This document shows positions 8,795-16,101 of a stretch of 29,000 nt of DNA, piece by piece. This DNA is from JBBQHM01 sp038323965 (lineage in GTDB: Bacteria > Verrucomicrobiota > Verrucomicrobiia > Chthoniobacterales > UBA10450): assembly GCA_038323965.1 (NCBI GenBank), contig JBBQHM010000016.1:1-29000 (forward strand). The letters are read 5' to 3'. The first letter of the stretch is position 1. Each line of letters starts with the position of its first letter. The notes below the pieces were generated by a model, which had not been told where the DNA came from, did no database searches, and worked only from the letters and a program-made list of their open reading frames with translations. Both the position numbers and the translations under genes were made by a program.

Positions 8795-9109
8795 ATGAAG
8801 AAGCGTGCTTCCCGCTTCCAGGGAGATAACTTCAGTCGCAATCCCGACGTCGTTAACCTTATCGAACAGATCGCGCGGGAGAAGCACTGCACTGCCGCGC
8901 AGTTGGCGCTGGCCTAGGTGGTCGCGCAGGGAGAGAATGTAGTTCCCATCCCGGGAACCAAACGGCGCAAATACCTACAGGAAAATATAGGCGCTTTGGA
9001 AGTGAATCTGGCCGCGGAGGAACTCACGCGGATTGACGGGGTTTCGCCGAGAGGCATCGCTTCGGGATCCCGTTATCCCGAAGCGATGATGAAGTTAATT
9101 AACCGCTGA
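8795..9109 (+). pseudogene. 3' remnant of an aldo/keto reductase with an internal stop
   Basis: One continuous frame from the ATG at 8795 encodes the C-terminal third of an aldo/keto reductase: SRFQGDNFSRNPDVV, AAQLALA, a stop, then VVAQGENVVPIPGTKRRKYL, ENIGALEV and RYPEAMMKLINR with a normal end. The TAG at 8915-8917 stands where the family has tryptophan (LALAW), so a single TGG to TAG change explains it. The first two thirds of the gene are missing; the sequence upstream is purM, whose stop lies three bases before the remnant. It is a different subfamily from the intact reductase at 791-1840. A short 63-residue peptide could start at the GTG 8918 but would have no barrel. Confidence 0.88.
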
Positions 9110-9505
9110 CTACTTCGAACCTTTGCGGCGAGCGGCCCAACGCGCTTTCATCATTTCAGAAAGACGTTTGCGCGCAGCAGGACTCATACGGCCACGACGA
9201 CGGGCCTTACCGGTCGACTTCTTGGCTGAGCTGGCGCTCTTCGACGCGCTGCTATCCTGACCTGAACGTTGGCGGGCCCAACGAGCGCGAGCTGCCGCCG
9301 AGATTTTAGCGCGAGCTTCAGGGGACATCCTGCGACGTCCACCCTTTTTCGCAGCTTTAGTCCCCTTGCTTGATGATGAAGAAGACGACGTGGAAGAAGA
9401 GGACGACGAGCCACCTCCGAAGAGTCTGCTCAACCGATCTTCAAGTGCCGAAATCTGCCGACGAATATTTACCGCTTGTTCCAGCGATGCTAGAGATAGA
9501 TCCAT
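9110..9505 (-). CDS. Small basic protein with two MSPxAR repeats, probable DNA binding
   Basis: The 131-residue protein has three parts. Residues 1-28 are a predicted amphipathic helix (LEQAVNIRRQISALEDRLSR). Residues 30-55 are a Ser/Gly/Lys linker. Two copies of a basic motif follow: RRRMSPEARAKISAAARARW (57-76) and RRGRMSPAARKRLSEMMKARW (103-123), separated by a Ser/Ala/Lys linker. The Lys/Arg-rich repeats resemble nucleic-acid-binding tails of histone H1-like or NUMOD3-like proteins. A nucleoid or regulatory role is inferred from charge only. It is convergent with the reductase remnant, its stop directly abutting that frame. The ATG has a putative promoter immediately upstream. Confidence 0.8.
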   Translation of the reverse strand: MDLSLASLEQAVNIRRQISALEDRLSRLFGGGSSSSSSTSSSSSSSKGTKAAKKGGRRRMSPEARAKISAAARARWARQRSGQDSSASKSASSAKKSTGKARRRGRMSPAARKRLSEMMKARWAARRKGSK

Positions 9506-9513
9506 AGTAGTGT

Positions 9514-9542
9514 TGCATAGCGGACTTACCCCAACGGCGCAA
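9514..9542 (-). promoter_or_regulatory. Putative promoter of the basic repeat protein
   Basis: On the minus strand, TTGCGC (9542-9537), a 17-bp spacer and TATGCA (9519-9514). The predicted start is about 9507, two bases before the ATG at 9505. There is no Shine-Dalgarno sequence. Confidence 0.4.
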
Positions 9543-9591
9543 CCTAATAGTTTAAAGTAGTTAGAACTTTATAGCGTAGTGCCGGAAATAC

Positions 9592-10086
9592 TTACTCCTG
9601 CTCCAAGGTCACTGGTGACTCTCGCTTGGTAACCAAAGCCGAAGCTACAAATTGCTGCACGATCACTCCGCGCTGATTGCGAGTTATATTTCGGAACTTC
9701 AATATCCCATGGCGATCGAGGGAACGTGATTCCCTAAGCTCGAGTATCTCGGTTTCTACGCTGAGTTCGTCTCCTACCCTGACAGCTTTCGGCCATTTTA
9801 GTTCGTCTACTCCGAGGCCGATGGCTCCGCCGGCAAATTTCATCCGCGTCACGAAAAGTCGCATCGAGATCGCGGCCGTATGCCAGCCGCTGGCGGCAAG
9901 GCCCTGGAACAGACTCTGCCGCGCCAATGCGTCGTCCAAGTGAAACTGCTGTGGATCGAATTCTGCCGCGAAAGACTTAATTGCCGCCTCTGTGATTAGA
10001 GCACTGTCCGAGATATACTTCTGACCGCTCTTCAAATCCTGAAAGAACGTTTCGGCTCTTTCGTTCACACCCTCTGCATAGGACAT
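9592..10086 (-). CDS. MaoC-like hot-dog-fold hydratase
   Basis: MaoC-family (R)-specific enoyl-CoA hydratase-like protein, 164 residues, usually one hot-dog domain. The active-site segment FDPQQFHLDD holds the Asp44/His49 pair typical of the family, followed by GLAASGWHT. The later VGDELSVETEILELRES and the beta strands to FVASALV fit the fold. The CoA substrate is unknown, and no fatty-acid or PHA genes lie nearby. The ATG at 10086 lies 39 bp from the 5' end of the oppositely oriented tRNA-Val, so the two may share a divergent control region. Confidence 0.85.
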   Translation of the reverse strand: MSYAEGVNERAETFFQDLKSGQKYISDSALITEAAIKSFAAEFDPQQFHLDDALARQSLFQGLAASGWHTAAISMRLFVTRMKFAGGAIGLGVDELKWPKAVRVGDELSVETEILELRESRSLDRHGILKFRNITRNQRGVIVQQFVASALVTKRESPVTLEQE

Positions 10087-10113
10087 TGCCGCGCGAGGTG
10101 CAATGTGTAAGGT
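10086..10113 (+). promoter_or_regulatory. Weak candidate promoter for tRNA-Val
   Basis: TTGCCG (10086-10091), a 16-bp spacer and TAAGGT (10108-10113). It predicts a start near 10120, six bases before the mature tRNA. The boxes match the consensus at 4 and 3 of 6 positions only. Confidence 0.28.
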
Positions 10114-10125
10114 GATTTCCCGAAC

Positions 10126-10197
10126 GGGCAGTTAGCTCAGCGGTAGAGCGGCACGTTTACACCGTGTTGGTCGGGGGTTCGATCCCCTCACTGCCCA
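10126..10197 (+). tRNA. tRNA-Val (anticodon UAC)
   Basis: A complete 72-nt cloverleaf. The acceptor stem GGGCAGT (10126-10132) pairs with ACTGCCC (10190-10196), with discriminator A at 10197. The D arm is GCTCAGCGGTAGAGC. The anticodon stem GCACG/CGTGT encloses loop TTTACAC, giving anticodon TAC. The T arm is GGGGGTTCGATCCCC. CCA is not encoded. The 3' 41 bases are overlapped in antisense by the C-terminal end of the TMEM175-like ORF. Confidence 0.97.
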
Positions 10198-10867
10198 TCG
10201 TCCTTTCACTATCCCGCAGCGATCGGCTCGAGCGCTGCATCGCTAGCGGCAGACTTCGCGCCAGCAACCGGGAAACAATCACTACTCCAACAATCGTAGG
10301 AGCAAGTAACTCTCCCACTCTTCGCGCGGACATGAGATCGAATCCAAGCGCCAGGATGAGCAACACGGCCAGGATACTAATTAGAAATTTCGTGACCACC
10401 CGGCGCCAGACTCGCAATCTGAATTTTTCTTCCACATCGTGTTCCCCGAAAAGGAGCGCGCGGATTTGCAGGGTCGCAAGCGTCACAAAAATTAATCCCA
10501 GGTCTCCGAGATAGAGTTGAATCGAGATTATTTCACGATTGAAACGCACGAAGGTCTGAAGCGCATAAGGCAGACTCGCGACGGCGAACAAGAAGACAAA
10601 GTTCGCAACAACATCGAACGCACGCGCAACGAACCCAAGCCGGAACACGCGATAATGCTCGAGCCAAATAATGCAGATGACGGCGAACGTCGTCACGAAA
10701 GGCGCAAACTTCGCCACCGTCAGCACTTCTCGCGCGGTGGGCGGCAGATCGAGACGCCCGGCCAGCAACGATAGACTAAAACCGAAGACGAGATCGCTGA
10801 AGGCTTCGATTCTGGCGGAGAAGCGCTGATCGCCAGGCAGTGATTGAGCCAACGTTGACATGCGCAT
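10157..10867 (-). CDS. TMEM175-like (DUF1211) membrane protein
   Basis: A 236-residue polytopic membrane protein. RIEAFSDLVFGFSLSLL (residues 19-35) contains the FSD motif that opens the first helix of TMEM175-family potassium-channel subunits. Hydrophobic segments follow near residues 50-68, 84-102, 117-135, 158-175 and 190-205, giving about six helices, as in bacterial members. A second in-frame ATG at 10861 is an equal choice of start. The stop codon lies inside the tRNA-Val gene, so the last 13 or so residues (ending GIEPPTNTV) are read from antisense tRNA sequence. A protein tail of that kind is probably not conserved. Confidence 0.8.
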   Translation of the reverse strand: MRMSTLAQSLPGDQRFSARIEAFSDLVFGFSLSLLAGRLDLPPTAREVLTVAKFAPFVTTFAVICIIWLEHYRVFRLGFVARAFDVVANFVFLFAVASLPYALQTFVRFNREIISIQLYLGDLGLIFVTLATLQIRALLFGEHDVEEKFRLRVWRRVVTKFLISILAVLLILALGFDLMSARRVGELLAPTIVGVVIVSRLLARSLPLAMQRSSRSLRDSERTMGSEGIEPPTNTV

Positions 10868-11162
10868 CAGATCAGCACGATCTAGCGCATTTCTGAAGTA
10901 AAAACATGTTGGCCCGTAAACCGGCTTGAATTCTGCTCGAAGGGAAGGTTATGGATGCGATCCTTGCGAGTTTTACTTCGGCGCCAGCTCAAAAACGGGA
11001 CAATAGGACGCCCGCTACCGCTCTGCGCAATGCGCTCGACATGAATCATAGACGTATGGTGCAAACCGCGCGGCGCCAGTGGGAAGCGCATCATCGCGGT
11101 CGCGATCAATCCGACCGCTGTGTGTCAGTGCGTGTTCGTAGAGCCATCGACAATTGATTCTG
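10868..11162. other. Intergenic stretch without a convincing gene
   Basis: A 295-bp gap between the TMEM175-like gene start and the 3' end of the dehydrogenase. A 68-codon plus-strand frame (10951-11157) has a purine-rich AAGGGAAGG just before its ATG. Its product is Arg-rich, of no recognisable family and without strong coding character. I see no terminator hairpin or RNA gene here. Confidence 0.3.
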
Positions 11163-12206
11163 TCAGGGCTTTGGGGGTTCACTGACACGCAACACGATTT
11201 TTCCGCGTGTATGTTGCGTCTCAATTTGTTGATGCGCCTTGGCCGCATCGCTCAGTGGAAGCACTTGCGATACTAGAGGAGTGATCTTCTTCTGGTCGAC
11301 CAATTTGGCGATCTCCGCGAGGACGATCGAGTCCGGGTGCGCCATCAGGGTGCTGCCTCTAATCTCATGGGAGGCGAGTTCCGACTGATTCGGCTCATCA
11401 ACTATACTTACGATCGCTCCACCTTTCTTCACAACCTTGTAGGAACGAGTGAGCGTCTCGCCACCGACCGTGTCGAGAACCACATCGACATCCTTCGCTA
11501 CGTCCTCAAATTTAGCGGTCGTGTAGTCAATCGCCTGGTCTGCGCCCAGCTGTTTGAGGACGTCTTGATTTGCAGCCGATGCCGTCGCGATGACTTTGGC
11601 CCCGCGCGACTTCGCGATCTGAATCGCCATGCTTCCTACTCCGCCCGATCCGCCGTGAATAAGAATTGTTTGACCCGATTGGAGTTTCGCGTCGTCGACT
11701 AATGCCTGCCACGCAGTGGTCGCCGCAATCGGTAAGGAGGCCGCTTCTTCGAAAGTGCAGGCCTTGGGCTTAAAAGCCGTTTCATTCTCTTTCGCTGTCG
11801 CATATTCCGCATAAGCCCCGCCGCCTCTGCGAATGGAAAGGTAGGCGTAGACCGCATCGCCCGCCTTGAAGCGCGCGACCTTCGGACCAGTCTTTTCTAC
11901 GATTCCCGCAACATCATAGCCCATGCGCATAGGAAATGGATCTGTCGTCGCCAGGCGCGCGAGCATGCCGTGGCGCACCTTGGCGTCGACAGGATTTACG
12001 CCCGCCGCGATGACACGAATTAGAATTTCATCCTCGTTCGGCTCCGGTCGCGGAACGTCTTCGTACTGCAAAACTTCAGGTCCGCCATAACTGTGAATCA
12101 CCACCGCCTTCATGGTTGGTGGAGTGGGCGAAGCGGCAAGCCCTGCACCCGCGAAGATTACGAAGGCCGCAAAGATGAAATAGATCTGGCGCATGCCTGA
12201 GATCAT
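11163..12206 (-). CDS. Medium-chain quinone oxidoreductase-like dehydrogenase with N-terminal signal peptide
   Basis: Medium-chain dehydrogenase/reductase of the zinc-independent, NADPH-dependent quinone oxidoreductase type, 347 residues. MKAVVIHSYGGPEVLQ (from residue 32) is the usual start of the catalytic domain. RVIAAGVNPVDAKVR and the nucleotide-binding ILIHGGSGGVGSMAIQIAK are intact. The odd part is residues 1-31: Met, a short polar start, a hydrophobic run (YFIFAAFVIFAGAGLAA) and a Pro-rich junction, which look like a Sec signal peptide or anchor. The ATG at 12113 would give an ordinary cytoplasmic enzyme. It is 47 bp downstream of the P1 peptidase gene, last of a four-gene run. Confidence 0.9.
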   Translation of the reverse strand: MISGMRQIYFIFAAFVIFAGAGLAASPTPPTMKAVVIHSYGGPEVLQYEDVPRPEPNEDEILIRVIAAGVNPVDAKVRHGMLARLATTDPFPMRMGYDVAGIVEKTGPKVARFKAGDAVYAYLSIRRGGGAYAEYATAKENETAFKPKACTFEEAASLPIAATTAWQALVDDAKLQSGQTILIHGGSGGVGSMAIQIAKSRGAKVIATASAANQDVLKQLGADQAIDYTTAKFEDVAKDVDVVLDTVGGETLTRSYKVVKKGGAIVSIVDEPNQSELASHEIRGSTLMAHPDSIVLAEIAKLVDQKKITPLVSQVLPLSDAAKAHQQIETQHTRGKIVLRVSEPPKP

Positions 12207-12253
12207 GGCGTCCCGCAGCCGGCCGACGAGCGCTAACCGCGGAAATTGGTTCT

Positions 12254-13432
12254 CTACTTCTGAAACATCGACCGCACTTTATCGTGCGGCAGCGCGTCAA
12301 CTTTGTGCCCGTCGCGTCCAGTCATGTCATGGTTATCGACCAGCGCATTAACGATTGCTTCCTCCGTCGCCTGCACGGTCGCTTCGAAGAGCGGATCCAT
12401 AAAGTCATTGGAGAACGCATCGACTGATCGAGTCGCGGCCGATGAATCGGCGGCGTTCGCATTCGCAGTAGAGAGCGCGAGAAACAAATCGCCGGAGCCG
12501 TTGCCCGAGACACTGCCCGTTCGCGCAAGTCCGAGCGAAGCGCGCCGCGCCAGACGCTTTAGCTGATGCGGCAGAAGCGGGGCATCGGTCGCAACCACAA
12601 TAATGATGGAACCGGTTTCCTTCGGATAAACTGAACCAGGAATTTCTTTCCCGACGTTCAAGCCGCGAATCGTAAGCTGTGCGCGCCGACCGCAGTTGGC
12701 CTGCACCATGACGCCGACACTGTAGTCCCGCCCCTTCACTTTAACGACCCGCGACGAGGTACCCATCCCTCCCTTGAATTCATAGCAAATCATCCCGGTC
12801 CCGCCGCCAACGCTACCTTCTTCGATCGGCCCGCCGTGCGCACTTTCAATCGCATTCGCTACATGTTGAGGCGTGACGTGAAATCCATCGACGTCATTAA
12901 GCCAGCCATCCCATGTCTCGGCCACGATCGGCAGACTCCAGGCAAATCCCTGCGCGTCGGGACCACCGTGAGCTATGCGCCACGCGATCACTGCATCGCG
13001 CGCAACGCCTACGCTATGAGTGTTTGTAAGAATGATCGGTCCTTCCAGAAATCCACTCTCTTCCAGCCACGCCGTCCCGGTCATCTCGCCATTTCCATTT
13101 AACGAGAAATATCCGGCGAATACCGGGTCGTTCATCGCGGCGCGACCGCGCGGCATGATCGCAGTCACACCGGTGCGGACAGGTCCCTGGCCGACGCGAA
13201 GGGGGCCATCCCCGCTCATCAGTGTCGTATAGCCGACCTCCAGGCCGGAGACGTCGGTGATCGCATTGAATTTCCCCGGGGTTCCGTCGAACGGAATACC
13301 CAGATCTCGCGCCCGAACTTGTTGGGCGAGAACTGCCGAGGGGTCGACGCGAAGCGGTTCTTTTGCTCCGAGCTCAACCGCACCCGCGATGGCTACCAGT
13401 AGGAAAGGAACAATGCGCATTGGTCGGATCAT
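12254..13432 (-). CDS. P1-family (DmpA/BapA) aminopeptidase, exported
   Basis: Peptidase family S58/P1, the DmpA L-aminopeptidase/D-amidase and BapA beta-aminopeptidase group. These Ntn-type enzymes cut themselves into alpha and beta chains and release N-terminal residues or beta-amino acids. The 392-residue protein has a signal peptide (about residues 1-23), then IPFDGTPGKFNAITDVSGLEVG, ILTNTHSVGVARDA and SVGGGTGMICYEFKGGMGTSSR. The predicted self-cleavage site is Gly274-Ser275 in KETGSIIIVVATDAPLLPHQ, which leaves a beta chain of 118 residues, near the family size. Its ATG overlaps the stop of the phospholipase D-like gene by four bases (ATGA), so translation is probably coupled. Confidence 0.92.
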   Translation of the reverse strand: MIRPMRIVPFLLVAIAGAVELGAKEPLRVDPSAVLAQQVRARDLGIPFDGTPGKFNAITDVSGLEVGYTTLMSGDGPLRVGQGPVRTGVTAIMPRGRAAMNDPVFAGYFSLNGNGEMTGTAWLEESGFLEGPIILTNTHSVGVARDAVIAWRIAHGGPDAQGFAWSLPIVAETWDGWLNDVDGFHVTPQHVANAIESAHGGPIEEGSVGGGTGMICYEFKGGMGTSSRVVKVKGRDYSVGVMVQANCGRRAQLTIRGLNVGKEIPGSVYPKETGSIIIVVATDAPLLPHQLKRLARRASLGLARTGSVSGNGSGDLFLALSTANANAADSSAATRSVDAFSNDFMDPLFEATVQATEEAIVNALVDNHDMTGRDGHKVDALPHDKVRSMFQK

Positions 13433-14493
13433 CTCGCGTATTTCGCGATCACGTGGTCGATGTAGTCGCTGTATTTTTCGGCTAGCGCGGCGCTTTCGAT
13501 GAACAGGATGTTCTCCGCATTAAATTGCGCGCTGCGCGAGAAATTAAAGGAACCGGTGATCACGGTATCATCGACCAACAGCACTTTGTTGTGCATGAAA
13601 TCATGGCGTCCCGTTGGTGTGTAGGGCGTGGAATTTTTTCCGGCCAGTCGCGCTCCCACGATGATCTCATGCAGCGCGGGAACCTTCCAGCGATTCGAAG
13701 GAACGCCCTCCCATTGTCGATAAACATCCGCCATCTGAGTACGGTCGTAGATTCCATCGACTTTCACGCGACCTTCGCGCAACAGGTCGGTCAGCGCGCC
13801 GATCAACGTCCCGGAATTTATAAGCAGGCTGCAGATGCGCACTCGGCGCTGAGCAGATTTCACGCGGCGGGCTACCTCTGTATCGATCTCCAGTCCGCAC
13901 CCGGGTGAGAACATTACGCGCGTCGGCGCGCTTACGCCCGCGTATTGAAGTTCCACGGGTTCCGTCCTGATGGCGCCGGTATCTTCGAAGTTACCTTTCT
14001 CCCACAATTCCTCAAAGTCGGCCGCGTAATAGCCAGCGATCTGCGTCGAGTCGAGCACGAGGACGTTATTCTCCATGATGGTGAATGCGTCGTCGGTCAG
14101 ATTGAGCGACCCCGTCCAGACCGACGCCGCATCGCGGGCGATGAACTTGTGGTGCATCAACTTCATTCCCGCGATCCGTTTCCACGGAAACCCCAGTGAT
14201 TGGACCTGCGCGCTCGTGCCGGGAGACGCCGGGTCCTGCCCAGCAGCAAGGTTAGGGTTCAGCGGTTTGTCGCCGTCATAGCAAATACGAATCTGAACTC
14301 CTGCCGCCGCACGCTCGCGCAACGCGGCTGCTAGTTGATTTTTAAGCGGGTCGCTCAGGCGCATGTCGTAGAGCGCGAAGTCGAGCGAACGCGTTGCCTG
14401 GCTGATGAAGTCGACCAGCCGCAGCATCACCGCGTCCGCCGCCTGCTCTCCTTGGGCCAGGAAAAAGACCGAAATCTGATCGTTTAATTCCAT
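13429..14493 (-). CDS. Phospholipase D-like protein with two HKD motifs
   Basis: Phospholipase D superfamily protein of 354 residues with both catalytic motifs: His114-x-Lys116-x4-Asp121 followed by TGSLN, and His301-x-Lys303-x4-Asp308 followed by TGSFNFS. The family contains cardiolipin synthases, phosphodiesterases and nucleases. The layout (ISQATRSLDFALYDM near the start, no membrane segment or signal peptide) is closest to the soluble nuclease/phosphodiesterase branch; the substrate is undetermined. It begins inside the end of the glycosyltransferase gene (10-base overlap) and its stop overlaps the P1 peptidase start, so it is the middle of a tightly packed operon. Confidence 0.9.
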   Translation of the reverse strand: MELNDQISVFFLAQGEQAADAVMLRLVDFISQATRSLDFALYDMRLSDPLKNQLAAALRERAAAGVQIRICYDGDKPLNPNLAAGQDPASPGTSAQVQSLGFPWKRIAGMKLMHHKFIARDAASVWTGSLNLTDDAFTIMENNVLVLDSTQIAGYYAADFEELWEKGNFEDTGAIRTEPVELQYAGVSAPTRVMFSPGCGLEIDTEVARRVKSAQRRVRICSLLINSGTLIGALTDLLREGRVKVDGIYDRTQMADVYRQWEGVPSNRWKVPALHEIIVGARLAGKNSTPYTPTGRHDFMHNKVLLVDDTVITGSFNFSRSAQFNAENILFIESAALAEKYSDYIDHVIAKYAR

Positions 14494-16022
14494 TTTTTCA
14501 TTCGCGGCCAGGCCGACTGCAGATCTTCGTTAATCCCGCGACAAATATAGATATCGTACCACTCGTCGCGACGGGAATAGAGCTGCTCAGCGCGTCCGGC
14601 AACTTCTACCGTCGCGAAGTGTTTGCGATCGCCCCGGCCATTACTGCCCAGGACAATGACGGTTTCTCCATCGTAATCACGCGGTCCCCACAACCAATAG
14701 CTCTGATGATTCGAAATCGATTTCGGTAGTCCGTAGCGCGGCCCAAAGAAATCGATCGCTCCGGCCTGTCCGTAGCTATTCGCGAAGATCGCTGTTCGTT
14801 TCTGCTCATCCGCAGGAAGCGCGTGATAAATCCGCGCGACTTCTCGCGTCATATCTTCCCAGCCAAATTCGTCCGCGAAATATTGCGGCAGCGGCCCGGT
14901 TTCCTGGTTCTCCGCCTTCGGTGGCTCGATCCCCAGCTTCTTTTGATATGCGATTGCGCTTTCGGGGGACAATATGGGGGAGACGGTCGGCGCGAGGAGA
15001 GCGGCGGTAAGAAAAATCAATGAGACATACACCGGTCTCATCCATCTCGCCCGCGCGGAGCTTATTTGCTCAAACCCGACGGCACCTGCTGCGAGCAAAA
15101 TCGGATATGCGGAAGCGATGTAATAGTTTTTCCCGCGCAGCGCGATGAAGGCGACGAGCATCGCGACGAATGCGATCCCGAGCAACCGAAACTGCGTTCC
15201 CGCCTTGCCGATGAAGAGCCAGATCAATCCACCGATCCACAATGGAGCGAGGATCGGATTCACCATCACGATTTGGTCGACGACAAACGCAATCGGCCCG
15301 CGCACCACATCTCGATTTGTGCTCCGAATGTTACGCATCAACTCCAGGAACGGGAAGTGATGCGTGACGAGCCACACGAAATTGGGCAGAAAGATCGCGA
15401 GCGCGATCAACGCGCCGAGCCAAATTTCGCGGGTCAATAAAAACCTTCGTGTCGACGTCACCAGAATTCCGAGCGCGAGCGCGAGAAGGAAAAATGCGGT
15501 GGTGTATTTATTTTCCATGCCGATCCCGGCCAGCACGCCAAACCAAATCCAATAGCGTGGTGCGTTAAGATGAATCGCGCGCACGACGCACCATGCGCAG
15601 GCGATCCAGAGCAGCGGTTCCCACGCGTTCATCGTGAGCCAGTGATGCAGGACGAGATAAATAGGGATCGCGACAACGGCGAGAGCGGCCAGCGCCTGCG
15701 CGTAGCGTCCGCCACCCATTTCGCGAGCGAGTTTTCCGGTTAACCAGACTGTCGCTCCTCCGGCCAGCGCGGGAATTAATCGTAACCCCAAAAGCGATTC
15801 GCCAAAAAGGTGTCGCGCCAGCCATGTCACGAACGCGATCAGCGGCGGCTGGTCGACGTAGCCGGCGCCCAGATGATCGGAGCAGGCCAAATAATAGAGC
15901 TCATCGCGAAAAATGCCGTAGCGGTTCGCGGTGCACAGGTGAAACAGCACTTTCGCCGCAGCCAGATAGAGAACGATCGCAGGCCCGGAATTCCACCGAC
16001 GCGACGCGGTTTCTGCGTTCAT
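14484..16022 (-). CDS. GT39/ArnT-like membrane glycosyltransferase
   Basis: Integral-membrane GT-C glycosyltransferase of the dolichyl-phosphate mannosyltransferase/ArnT type, 512 residues. These enzymes move sugars from polyprenyl-phosphate donors to lipids or proteins outside the membrane. GIFRDELYYLACSDHL carries the acidic pair Asp40-Glu41 in the first external loop, and AGYVDQPPL the second conserved loop. About ten hydrophobic helices follow to residue 350, with a soluble C-terminal domain of about 150 residues containing QYFADEFGWEDM and YGLPKSISNHQSYWLWG. It is the first gene of a minus-strand operon, 79 bp from divergent dnaX. Donor and acceptor are unknown. Confidence 0.88.
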   Translation of the reverse strand: MNAETASRRWNSGPAIVLYLAAAKVLFHLCTANRYGIFRDELYYLACSDHLGAGYVDQPPLIAFVTWLARHLFGESLLGLRLIPALAGGATVWLTGKLAREMGGGRYAQALAALAVVAIPIYLVLHHWLTMNAWEPLLWIACAWCVVRAIHLNAPRYWIWFGVLAGIGMENKYTTAFFLLALALGILVTSTRRFLLTREIWLGALIALAIFLPNFVWLVTHHFPFLELMRNIRSTNRDVVRGPIAFVVDQIVMVNPILAPLWIGGLIWLFIGKAGTQFRLLGIAFVAMLVAFIALRGKNYYIASAYPILLAAGAVGFEQISSARARWMRPVYVSLIFLTAALLAPTVSPILSPESAIAYQKKLGIEPPKAENQETGPLPQYFADEFGWEDMTREVARIYHALPADEQKRTAIFANSYGQAGAIDFFGPRYGLPKSISNHQSYWLWGPRDYDGETVIVLGSNGRGDRKHFATVEVAGRAEQLYSRRDEWYDIYICRGINEDLQSAWPRMKKWN

Positions 16023-16068
16023 CCGCAGTGCTTTAGCGAAAATGCTGCTGAAACACAGCGGAATTGTT

Positions 16069-16095
16069 TTGAATCGGCCGCGGCAACGTTAAAAT
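16069..16095 (+). promoter_or_regulatory. Putative dnaX promoter, leaderless
   Basis: TTGAAT (16069-16074), a short 15-bp spacer and TAAAAT (16090-16095, 5 of 6 to consensus). Seven bases past the -10 box is 16102, exactly the G of the GTG start. No Shine-Dalgarno sequence is present. Confidence 0.45.
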
Positions 16096-16101
16096 GAGCG
16101 C

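Noticed and set aside
8918..9109. A short separate gene starting at the GTG 8918
   Set aside because: Its sequence is the direct continuation, in the same frame, of a reductase C-terminus after one stop codon, so it is a broken fragment rather than a gene.
9592..10086. PHA or fatty-acid pathway cluster around the MaoC protein
   Set aside because: None of the flanking genes belongs to such a pathway.
10951..11157. A 68-codon plus-strand gene
   Set aside because: It has a purine-rich upstream stretch, but the product is Arg-rich, of no recognisable family, and lacks coding character.
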